Assembly (NCBI GenBank): GCA_965120355.1
Contig: CBCPMX010000052.1
Span: forward strand, 1-12,489
DNA length: 12,489 nucleotides
From: CBCPMX01 sp965120355
Lineage (GTDB): Bacteria; Bacillota; Clostridia; Oscillospirales; Oscillospiraceae
Direction: 5' to 3'
Made by a program: the position numbers and the translations under genes. The notes beneath the pieces were generated by a model. That model was not told the origin of the DNA and searched no databases. It saw only the letters and a list, made by a program, of their open reading frames with translations. Every line of letters begins with the position of its first letter. Positions within the stretch are counted from its first letter, which is position 1. Below, one piece after another: positions 1 through 6,721 of this stretch.

Positions 1-96
1 GAGGAGGAGGTAGGAAAAGGGAGGGTAGGGGGGGGAAACTCTTTTTTTTGTTTGGTGGGGGGAACGACAGGGACCCCGCCCCCCCCCCCCCCCCCC
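1..96. other. Low-complexity contig-edge sequence with poly-C tract
   Basis: This stretch holds purine-only GAGG repeats (1-30), an 8-G run (28-35), an 8-T run (42-49) and an 18-C run (79-96). It encodes nothing credible. Read on the minus strand, the C run is a poly-G tract that begins just after the kdpE stop and a small CCGC/GCGG hairpin (95-108), where a terminator would be expected. Poly-G after a hairpin at a sequence end is typical of two-colour sequencing artefacts, so these bases may not be genomic. That reading is inference. Confidence 0.6.
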
Positions 97-108
97 GCCT
101 TTTTGCGG

Positions 109-811
109 CTATTCCACCTTCAGCATCCGATAGCCGACGCCGATGTGTGTCTGGATGTATTGCGGAGCGCCGGGTGCCTTTTCCAGCTTTTTTCGCAGGG
201 TGGCCATAAACACCCGCAGCGACCCCACATCGCTTTCCAAATTGCTGCCCCACACGCTTTGCAGAATAAACTTGTGGGTGAGCACCTTCCCGGTGTTTCT
301 TGCCAACAGGCACAGCAGCTTATATTCCATGGGCGTCAGGCGCAGCTCTTCGCCAGCCAGCCAGCCAGGCGCATCCCGAGGCGTAGTCGATTTTCAGCTG
401 CCCATTTTCATAAACGGCCTGCTGCGGATCGCTGCCGCGCATGAGGGCCAGCCGCCGTTGGGTTGCGCGCAGCCGCGCCAACAGCTCGTCCACGGAGAAC
501 GGTTTTGTCAGATAATCGTCCGCGCCGGCATCCAGCGCGTCGATTTTGTCACTGTCTTCGCTTCTGGCGCTGATGATCAGGATGGGGACGTTGGACCATC
601 TGCGGATTCGGCTGATGACTTCCACGCCGTCAATGTCCGGCAGTCCCAGATCCAGCAGAATGATATCCGGATTGTGGGAGGCCGCTTCCATGACGGCGCC
701 TTCGCCGGTACCCGTGGTCAGGAACCGGTAGTCATGGGCTTTCAGGGTGGTGGCAATCAGGTTGCGCACCGGCGCGTCGTCCTCTACCACCAGAATCAGA
801 ACTTTATTCAT
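109..811 (-). pseudogene. kdpE: KdpE-type response regulator, frameshifted
   Basis: This is an OmpR/PhoB-class response regulator, the partner of KdpD. The start is ATG at 811, preceded by AGAGGAGG (821-828), and it overlaps the kdpD stop by 8 bases. The receiver domain occupies residues 1-120, with acidic pocket E10/D11/D12, phosphoacceptor D54 (ILLDLGLPD), S81 and K103 (TKPF). After residue 152 the frame is lost in a (TGGC)4 repeat at 352-367 and translation runs out at 320, giving a protein of about 163 aa without a DNA-binding domain. The winged-helix half (GEELRLTPMEYK to HIGVGYRMLKVE, ending at TAG 109) follows in another frame. Removing one 4-base unit restores a continuous 232-aa protein, close to the usual KdpE length. 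The cause could be a real mutation, repeat-based phase variation, or an assembly error near the contig edge. Confidence 0.88.
352..367 (-). repeat. (TGGC)4 tandem repeat at the kdpE frameshift
   Basis: Four perfect tandem TGGC units (GCCA on the plus strand) lie in the linker between the receiver and DNA-binding domains of kdpE. Three units read A-W-L-A-G-E-E-L and keep the gene open. Four units read A-W-L-A-G-W-R-R and break it. Short tandem repeats of this kind are prone to slipped-strand change. Confidence 0.9.
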
Positions 812-3389
812 AGCAGGACGCCTCCTCTCTTGGAAGGGTAAAGCGGAAGACTGCTCCATGGGGATGCTGATCGGCTACGGAGATGGTTCCGCCGTGGGCC
901 TCTACAATTGCCCTGCAAAGATAGAGCCCCAGTCCCAGACTGCGGCGGTTATCCGCAATTTTGTGGTTGCCGCAGTAGAATTTTTCAAAGATTTTTTCCT
1001 TTTCCTCGTCCGGAATGCCGTTGCCGGTATCCGCGATCCGGATTTCCGCCAGGTTGCCGCATTTTCGTGCGGTGATGGAGATGGGCGTGCCGGGCGGGGT
1101 ATATTTGACTGCGTTGTCGGCGATGTTGGTGATGACCTGTACCACCAATTTGGCGTCGGCCCTGACCAGCAGCAGCTCATCTTCACAGGAGACGGACAGC
1201 GGATGGCTGCCGGATTTACGGCGAATGTGCCGCTCCGCCTCCTCAAGAATGTCACTGAGCAGTTCCGTGGAGGTGCGCAGGGTCATGCGCCCCTCCTCGA
1301 TCCGGGTGGCATACAGCAGGTTTTCCACCAGATTGATCAGCCACAGAGAATCGTTGTAAATGTCGGAATAGATCTGCTGTTTGGTCGCTTCGTCGAAGCT
1401 GCTGCCGTTGCTCATCAGGTTGCTGGCGTTGCCGGAGATGGTGGTCAGCGGAATGCGCAGATCGTGGGAGATCATACGCAGCAGGTTGGCCCGCAGCTGC
1501 TCGCTCTCCGCCAGAATTGCGGCGGCCTCTTTTTCCCGGGCATTTTTCTCATTTTCCAGGGCCAGCGCCGCTTCACCAAGGATGGACAGCAGAATACTGT
1601 GTTCCGAGGCATCCAACGGGGCTTGCTCCGCCTCAATCCCCACAACGCCGTACACCCGCTCATGGACCCGCAACGCCAGATACAGATAGCAGGCGTCGGA
1701 GTGCGTATCGGTGGTGGCGCCGGCGATATGGTTGTTCGTCAGGACCCACTGCGCTGTGGCCAGCTCCCGCTCCCGCTCGCAGCGGCAGTCCGCCGCCGGC
1801 TGTGCCTGGAAGAATTGCGGGCTGGACAGCTGCCCGTCCAGATTCTCAAAGACAACGATGTTTCTATCCAGCAGTTTCATAATCTGTTCCGCCGTAGTGC
1901 GGAGGATCGCCTCTTTGCCGCTGGCCTTGGACAGCAGCTGATCCGTGTCGAACAGGATCTTTGTCCGGTGGGCAATTTCCGCAGACTGACCGGCCTGCTC
2001 TTTGTACCGGATCGCAAAATTGCCGGTAATATAAGCGGTCAGAAACATGATGACAAACGTGACGGGATATCCCGTCTCATAGGCCATCAGGGAAAACCGG
2101 GGGACCGTAAACAGGTAGTTGAAAATGCATACGCTGGCGATGGAGGAAACGAGGCTGTAGGCCGGATGGGAAGTCGTGATGGACGTCAGCAGCACGCCCA
2201 GAATATAGACCATAATGATATTGGCGCTGGTAAAGCCGACGTGGAAAAACAGAAGGCTGAGGGCCGTTGCGCTGCCCAGAATCAGTAGGCTCTTGCCCGT
2301 ATTGCGCAAAATGCATTTTTTCCCGTGGGTTTTCGCTTTTTGGGGGCGGTAAGCGGCAGCGGCAGTGCTGCCCGGAATGATGTGGATGTCGATTTCAGGG
2401 ACATAGGCAAAGAGCTGTTCCGTCAGGGGCGGCTTTCCAAACAGGCGCCTGCGGGTACCGGCGCTGCGGCCCAGGACAATCTTTGTAACGCCGGAGAGGC
2501 GGGCAAACTCGGCAATCTGGTACGCCACATCTTCGCCGTACACCGTTTCGATGCCGGCGCCCAGCTGTTCGGCCAGCCTGCGGTGCTCCCGGAGGCGCTG
2601 CTTGTCCTCTGCGGCCGCCGCGGCCCAGTCGGGCGTCTCCACAAACAGTGCCGTAAACTGGCCGTTGAACGCTCTGGCCATTCTCGCCGCAGTGCGAATC
2701 ATCTTCGCGTTGGAGGGCGCCGAGGGCAGACAGACCAGAACGTGCTCGTCGGTTTGGAAGCTGCTGGCGTCCCGGAGCCGGGCAGACAGCCGCTTGACCC
2801 GGTCTGCGCAGCGGCGCAGCGCAATCTCACGCAACGCCGTCAGCTGTTCGACTGTGAGCTGGGAATCTGCCGCTTCCGTCCCCCGCAGCCGCTCCATGAG
2901 TTCCTGCGGCTCGATGTCGATCAGTTCCACCTGATCCGCCTGATCAAAGACCGTGTCGGGAATGCGGTCCCAGGTGGTGATGCCGGTGATGGCGGCTACC
3001 GTATCGTGGAGGCTTTCGATATTCCCCACATTGACCGTGGTATATACGTCAATCCCCGCCTTCAGCAGCTCGTCAACCTCCTGATAGCGTTTCCTGTGGC
3101 GGCTGTGCCTGCCGTTGGTGTGGGCCAGCTCATCAATCAGAATCAGATCCGGTTTTTTCGCCAGCGCCCCATCGATGTCAAAGCCGCTCTCGCCGTCGGA
3201 TGGAAGCTGTTCCATCCCCTCGGACAGCGCAAGGGTCTGCCCGGAGGTATGGGGTGCGAGGAAGCCAATCAACACACGGATGCCCTGGGCCTGGGCGGCC
3301 CGGGCGGCTTTTAGCATAGCCTGGGTCTTTCCGATACTCTCTGCATAGCTGAAAAAGATCTTCAACTGTCCTTCACCGGGCCGCTTCAT
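804..3389 (-). CDS. kdpD: Sensor histidine kinase KdpD
   Basis: This 861-aa membrane kinase senses potassium or turgor status and phosphorylates KdpE. Its domains run as follows: an N-terminal KdpD domain (about 8-205) with a Walker-A-like segment SYAESIGKT (14-22) and LILIDELAHTN (82-92); a universal-stress-protein domain (about 214-340); a four-helix DUF4118 membrane domain (about 365-462); a GAF-like segment (about 475-610); HisKA with MISHDLRIPLT, phosphoacceptor H642; and HATPase_c with N759, DTGNG (787-791) and LGLGL (818-822). The ATG start at 3389 has GGGAGG at 3398-3403. The stop overlaps the kdpE start (ATGAATAA), implying translational coupling. The Walker A is degenerate, with Ser14 where Gly is expected. 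The protein is slightly shorter than the E. coli one (894 aa) and lacks part of the linker before the USP domain. No kdpFABC is in the window, so its target is probably the adjacent Ktr/Trk genes. Confidence 0.96.
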   Translation of the reverse strand: MKRPGEGQLKIFFSYAESIGKTQAMLKAARAAQAQGIRVLIGFLAPHTSGQTLALSEGMEQLPSDGESGFDIDGALAKKPDLILIDELAHTNGRHSRHRKRYQEVDELLKAGIDVYTTVNVGNIESLHDTVAAITGITTWDRIPDTVFDQADQVELIDIEPQELMERLRGTEAADSQLTVEQLTALREIALRRCADRVKRLSARLRDASSFQTDEHVLVCLPSAPSNAKMIRTAARMARAFNGQFTALFVETPDWAAAAAEDKQRLREHRRLAEQLGAGIETVYGEDVAYQIAEFARLSGVTKIVLGRSAGTRRRLFGKPPLTEQLFAYVPEIDIHIIPGSTAAAAYRPQKAKTHGKKCILRNTGKSLLILGSATALSLLFFHVGFTSANIIMVYILGVLLTSITTSHPAYSLVSSIASVCIFNYLFTVPRFSLMAYETGYPVTFVIMFLTAYITGNFAIRYKEQAGQSAEIAHRTKILFDTDQLLSKASGKEAILRTTAEQIMKLLDRNIVVFENLDGQLSSPQFFQAQPAADCRCERERELATAQWVLTNNHIAGATTDTHSDACYLYLALRVHERVYGVVGIEAEQAPLDASEHSILLSILGEAALALENEKNAREKEAAAILAESEQLRANLLRMISHDLRIPLTTISGNASNLMSNGSSFDEATKQQIYSDIYNDSLWLINLVENLLYATRIEEGRMTLRTSTELLSDILEEAERHIRRKSGSHPLSVSCEDELLLVRADAKLVVQVITNIADNAVKYTPPGTPISITARKCGNLAEIRIADTGNGIPDEEKEKIFEKFYCGNHKIADNRRSLGLGLYLCRAIVEAHGGTISVADQHPHGAVFRFTLPREEASCYE

Positions 3390-3409
3390 GGGTTTCGCCT
3401 CCCGCTGTT

Positions 3410-3438
3410 ATTCTATCATAGGAACGCCGATTTATCTA
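3410..3438 (-). promoter_or_regulatory. Candidate sigma-A promoter for kdpDE
   Basis: On the minus strand TAGATA (3438-3433) and TAGAAT (3415-3410) are separated by 17 bases, with a TG extended -10 motif one base upstream of TAGAAT. The predicted transcription start would fall near 3403, on the kdpD ribosome binding site, so the leader would be very short. This could give kdpDE expression separate from the upstream transporter genes. Confidence 0.35.
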
Positions 3439-3596
3439 CCGAAAAGAACGCAGTCCCAGGAACCCGCTGCCGCCCACAGCTGCGGGCAGATCCTTCGCGC
3501 CCGCTTTTCAACTGCAATATGCATTCAACCGCTTGTCCGCCGCGTTTCCCGGTTTGTCGCGGCATCCTCAGAGAACCGGAACATATCAAACTCCGT

Positions 3597-4106
3597 TCAG
3601 CACAGGCCACACGGCTCATTTTCAAGGACAAACAGGACCCGATCCCGGTCTTTAGACGGTTTGGCCCTGTTCCAGACGGCGCAGATCCGGCAGTCCGGCT
3701 CCCAGGTTCCTGCGGCGGCGCCGAACCCGGCCGCGGCGCTGCGCCCTGCGGCACAGGGAATGTGGATAGACGCAAATTCAGCGCGCAAGCGCTCTGTACA
3801 TGCCACAGATACAAGGACAATGTCAACGCGATCTTCCCGGAGCTTTCCCAGAAGCTGCTGCGGCTCCCCAATGATGAGGAAGAACTCCATGCAGGGATTC
3901 GCGTCCGCGCAGTGTTCCAGCGCAGCGGCCACAGCGTCAAAAAACGCCGGCGTTTCTGCGGCAATGCGGATCTGGCGCTTGCTCTTCCTGCTCTGCGCAG
4001 AAAGAAAGCGTTGGTTTTCTTCCAGGAACGCATGGACTTCCCATATGACATAGCCGCCAAACACAAATGCCCCAAGGTTCGTAAGGATCAGAATCAGTCC
4101 TTTCAA
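3597..4106 (-). CDS. Membrane-anchored protein with LysR effector-domain-like region, function unknown
   Basis: I do not recognise this 169-aa protein as a named family. The chosen start is TTG at 4106, because a perfect GGAGGTGA (4111-4118) lies 5 bases upstream. The frame stays open further upstream, but those codons overlap ktrA. Residues 3-23 form one hydrophobic membrane segment, followed by a basic stretch (SRKSKRQIRIA, 39-49). From about residue 46 the pattern RIAAETPAFFDAVAAALE, then MEFFLIIGEPQQLLGKL, then REDRVDIVLVS resembles the first half of a LysR-type effector-binding (periplasmic-binding-like) domain. The helix-turn-helix is absent and the domain appears shortened. It lies between ktrA (79-base gap) and kdpD (207-base gap) on the same strand. 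A role in sensing or regulating potassium transport is inferred only from position. The basic residues after the helix suggest that the C-terminal part is cytoplasmic. Confidence 0.75.
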   Translation of the reverse strand: MKGLILILTNLGAFVFGGYVIWEVHAFLEENQRFLSAQSRKSKRQIRIAAETPAFFDAVAAALEHCADANPCMEFFLIIGEPQQLLGKLREDRVDIVLVSVACTERLRAEFASIHIPCAAGRSAAAGFGAAAGTWEPDCRICAVWNRAKPSKDRDRVLFVLENEPCGLC

Positions 4107-4185
4107 GGAAATCACCTCCGCAGAAGCGCAGCGGCCGGGGAAGCCTGCCCCCCAAAGCGCCGGGCTGTGGATTTTCAGAGAGATC

Positions 4186-4833
4186 CTAAAAACGGAAGCA
4201 TTTTTGCACGGCTTTTTGACTGCCCAGAACAAGAATGGACTTGCCCTTGCCCAGGACGGTGTCCGGCGTAACATTCATGTTCAGTGTTCCGTGTTCTCTG
4301 ACGCCCAGAATGTTGATGCCATACTTTCTGCGAATATCCAGCTGGAGAACGGATTTCCCGTTCCACTCCGCCGGAACGGACAGTTCAAAAATGGAGTAGT
4401 CCTGATCCAGTTCAATGTAGTCGAGAATATGCTGTGAGGTGCAGCGAATGGCGACCCACGCGGCCAGCTGCTTTTCCGGGTAAACCACCTCGTCGGCGCC
4501 GTTGCGCAGCAGGAATTTTTCCTGAACGCCTCTGGAGGCGCGGGCGATCACCTTTTTCGCCCCCAGTTCTTTCAAAAGGTATGCAGTTTCCAGAGAGTTC
4601 TGAAAGTTGTCGCCGATGGCGACAATACAGGTATCGAAGTTGCGAATCCCAAGCGATGCCAGGAACTCCTCGTTGGTGCTGTCGCCGATCTGCGCGCTGG
4701 TCACAAACGGCAGCACAGCATTGACGCGTTCCTCGTTGCTGTCAATGGCCAGAACTTCTTGGTTCAGGTCGTTCAGTTTCATGGCGATATGCCGGCCAAA
4801 GCGGCCGAGTCCAATTAGTAAGACAGATTTCAT
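4186..4833 (-). CDS. ktrA: Potassium uptake regulatory subunit KtrA/TrkA (RCK protein)
   Basis: This 215-aa cytoplasmic gating subunit binds nucleotides and controls the KtrB/TrkH channel. The RCK_N Rossmann domain (1-about 125) shows GLGRFG (8-13), the acidic D31 at the end of strand 2 and GDST (50-53). The RCK_C domain (about 135-210) follows. The length fits the single-RCK KtrA type rather than the duplicated E. coli TrkA of about 458 aa. The ATG start at 4833 has AAGGAGG at 4841-4847, spaced 7 bases. It lies 255 bases downstream of ktrB, across a region with strong hairpins. RCK_C domains of KtrA proteins are known c-di-AMP receptors in Firmicutes; whether this one binds it cannot be read here. 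Many databases would call it TrkA family. Confidence 0.95.
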   Translation of the reverse strand: MKSVLLIGLGRFGRHIAMKLNDLNQEVLAIDSNEERVNAVLPFVTSAQIGDSTNEEFLASLGIRNFDTCIVAIGDNFQNSLETAYLLKELGAKKVIARASRGVQEKFLLRNGADEVVYPEKQLAAWVAIRCTSQHILDYIELDQDYSIFELSVPAEWNGKSVLQLDIRRKYGINILGVREHGTLNMNVTPDTVLGKGKSILVLGSQKAVQKCFRF

Positions 4834-4870
4834 ATGAAGTCCTCCTTGAAAACCGGTTCAAATGCGCCCA

Positions 4871-4896
4871 GCTTGCCGGAAAGCCCGCTGGCAAGC
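4871..4896. repeat. Small inverted repeat upstream of ktrA
   Basis: GCTTGCC (4871-4877) and GGCAAGC (4890-4896) form a 7-bp stem with a 12-base loop in the ktrB-ktrA spacer, about 23 bases upstream of the ktrA ribosome binding site. There is no U tract, so it is not an intrinsic terminator. It may shape the intercistronic mRNA. Confidence 0.5.
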
Positions 4897-4930
4897 GAGA
4901 ACCGGATTGATGAATTGCGAAGCCCGAACC

Positions 4931-4968
4931 GGCAGCCGGCTTTTCGCGCCGTGAAAAAGCCGGCTGCC
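4931..4968. repeat. Strong 14-bp hairpin in the ktrB-ktrA spacer
   Basis: GGCAGCCGGCTTTT (4931-4944) is perfectly complementary to 4955-4968, with a 10-base loop. The stem is very stable. No T run follows on either strand, so it does not look like a canonical intrinsic terminator. On the ktrB-ktrA transcript it could stabilise the upstream mRNA, lower read-through to ktrA, or act as a processing site. The rest of the 255-base spacer shows no gene. Confidence 0.75.
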
Positions 4969-5088
4969 GCGCCGTCAAATTGGCAGTCCTTGCAGCGCAA
5001 TGCTTTGCAGATTTATGCCGGACAAAATCACTTCTCCCGGGCAGATGGAACCCGGCGGTCAGGAAAGCCGCTTTTTTGGGCAGACAGA

Positions 5089-6417
5089 TTATCCCACGGT
5101 CAGCTTTTCCTGGGGCAGTTTTGCTGTGCTGCTCTGGTTGCTGGACAACGCCGAGAAGATCAGGGTCAGGCCGCCTACGCGGCCAATGTACATCAAGGCA
5201 ATTAGAATCAGCCGGGAGACCAGCCCCAAATCCGGAGTCATGCCAAGCGTCAGCCCCACCGTGCCGATGGCCGACGCCGATTCATACAGGCAGGTCAGCA
5301 ACGGCAAGTCTTCCACACGGCTGATGACAATGCCGCCGGCCAGGCACAGGGTCAAATACATCATAAAGATCGTGGCGGCATTTCGGACGGTTTCGTCCGC
5401 AATTCTGCGTCCAAAAAGGTGCGTATGGGCAGTGCGCCGGAAGACGGATGCGGTGGTGGAGAGCATGACGGCAAAGGTTGTGGTTTTCATGCCGCCCGCA
5501 GTGGAGCCGGGGGATCCGCCCACCAGCATGAGAATGATGAGGATGGCAACGCCGGCCTCGCTGAGCTGCGTCAGATCCACGGTGTTAAACCCGGCGGTTC
5601 TGGGCGTGACAGCCTGGAACAGAGAACTCCAGATCCGCTGGCCCATGGGGGCGTCTGCAAACTCTAGGAAAAAGAAGTACAGCGCCGGCAGCAGAATCAG
5701 GAATATCGTGGAAATCAGAATGACTTTGCTCTGCATCCGGTACTTTCGCAGGTGGTGCTTATGGGTCCGGATGTCCTCCCAGGTCAGAAACCCCAGCCCG
5801 CCGGTTATGATCAGCGCCATGACGGCAAAGTTGATGGCGGGCTGATCCACGAAATAAGTCAGGGATGTGTAGGGCGTTTTTACGCCCATCAGGTCAAAGC
5901 CGGCATTGCAAAACGCCGAAATCGAATGAAATACCGCGTACCAGATGCCCTGCAGCAGGCCGAATTCCTTACAGAACGCCGGCGCCATGATGACCGCGCC
6001 CAATACTTCGATCAGAATGGTCATGCGGATGATAAAACTGGTCAGCCGGACGATGCCGCCGACCTGCGGCGCGGAAATGGCCTCCTGCATGGTGCTGCGC
6101 TGTTTCAGGCCGATCCGTTTTCCGGAGAGCGTGGAAATCGCGATGGCAACCGTCACGACGCCCATGCCGCCGGTCTGAATCAGGACGAGGATGACCACAT
6201 GGCCAAAGGTGGTCCAATAGGTTGCCGTGTCCTGCACAATCAGGCCGGTGACGCAGACTGCGGAGGTGGCTGTAAACAGCGCGTCCGAAAAGCAGGCCCC
6301 CTGGCCGTCCCGCGTGGCAACCGGGAGCATCAGCAGCAGGCTGCCGGTCAGGATTACGGCGGCAAATCCGAGAATGATGATTTGTGACGAAGAGAAGCGT
6401 TTTTTCATCCGCGCCAT
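5089..6417 (-). CDS. ktrB: Potassium channel/transport subunit KtrB/TrkH
   Basis: This 442-aa membrane protein of the TrkH/KtrB/HKT superfamily carries out K+ uptake with its RCK partner encoded next. Four M1-P-M2 units are visible through their pore loops: TSAVCVTGL (51-59), SAFCNAGFD (167-175), TPRTAGFNT (271-279) and SAIGTVGLT (382-390). Each carries the filter glycine (G58, G173, G276, G388). The middle segment GGSPGSTAGGMKTTT (300-314) is the conserved intramembrane/gating-loop region. I prefer ATG at 6417 because GGAGG (6425-6429) lies 7 bases upstream; an ATG at 6447 is in frame but would have the ribosome binding site inside the gene. The length matches KtrB (about 445 aa). It is probably the first gene of the potassium cluster, since a terminator lies upstream. 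Confidence 0.95.
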   Translation of the reverse strand: MARMKKRFSSSQIIILGFAAVILTGSLLLMLPVATRDGQGACFSDALFTATSAVCVTGLIVQDTATYWTTFGHVVILVLIQTGGMGVVTVAIAISTLSGKRIGLKQRSTMQEAISAPQVGGIVRLTSFIIRMTILIEVLGAVIMAPAFCKEFGLLQGIWYAVFHSISAFCNAGFDLMGVKTPYTSLTYFVDQPAINFAVMALIITGGLGFLTWEDIRTHKHHLRKYRMQSKVILISTIFLILLPALYFFFLEFADAPMGQRIWSSLFQAVTPRTAGFNTVDLTQLSEAGVAILIILMLVGGSPGSTAGGMKTTTFAVMLSTTASVFRRTAHTHLFGRRIADETVRNAATIFMMYLTLCLAGGIVISRVEDLPLLTCLYESASAIGTVGLTLGMTPDLGLVSRLILIALMYIGRVGGLTLIFSALSSNQSSTAKLPQEKLTVG

Positions 6418-6555
6418 ATCATTGCCTCCATCTTTCTTTTTGTACATTCAGTATGGCATGCCGGCTGTGAAAAGTGCGTTAGCGTCCGGTTTCTGCCGTT
6501 AAATTTGCATTAAGAAGCCGTCCGCACGGACTGCGGAACCGGCGTGCCTGTTCTC

Positions 6556-6571
6556 CGCGGAGCGCTCCGCG
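6556..6571. repeat. 16-bp perfect palindrome upstream of ktrB
   Basis: CGCGGAGCGCTCCGCG is self-complementary over 16 bases. It lies directly beyond the exporter terminator and about 140 bases upstream of the ktrB start. It could be a repressor or activator site, possibly for KdpE, or simply a GC-rich hairpin. No regulator can be assigned from sequence alone. Confidence 0.5.
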
Positions 6572-6574
6572 CAC

Positions 6575-6613
6575 AAAAAAAGCAAGCCCATCCGTGAATT
6601 CGGATGGGCTTGC
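6575..6613 (-). terminator. Intrinsic terminator of the ABC exporter operon
   Basis: On the minus strand a perfect 13-bp stem (6613-6601 with 6594-6582), a 6-base loop and a run of seven T (6581-6575) form a textbook rho-independent terminator. It sits about 110 bases downstream of the second exporter gene and isolates that operon from ktrB. Confidence 0.93.
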
Positions 6614-6721
6614 CCGCGCGGCAAACAGGAATCACTCCGTTTAAAGCTTCTGTGCTGCCAACCGCTGCCTGGTTGTCCTGGAATGCGGGGCCTGCTCCGG
6701 TCGGAAGCCGAGAAGCCAGAC

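Larger units (their letters stand above)
6418..6721. other. Intergenic region between exporter operon and ktrB
   Basis: This gene-free stretch of 304 bases contains the exporter terminator (6575-6613), a 16-bp palindrome (6556-6571) and a short GTCCG/CGGAC inverted repeat (6520-6531). It must also contain any ktrB promoter. A CATACT -10-like hexamer occurs on the minus strand, but no -35 at proper spacing is convincing, so no promoter is called. Confidence 0.6.

Noticed and set aside
804..3314. Long plus-strand open frames opposite kdpD (747-2288 and 2325-3314)
   Set aside because: They are antisense shadows of a clearly conserved gene in GC-rich DNA, with no family motifs and no supporting start context.
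4107..4274. Longer N terminus of the small membrane protein starting at 4274
   Set aside because: It would overlap ktrA by about 90 bases with low-quality sequence, while a perfect GGAGGTGA marks the TTG at 4106.
4931..4968. Intrinsic terminator between ktrB and ktrA
   Set aside because: The stem is excellent but no T run follows on either strand; it is kept as an inverted repeat only.
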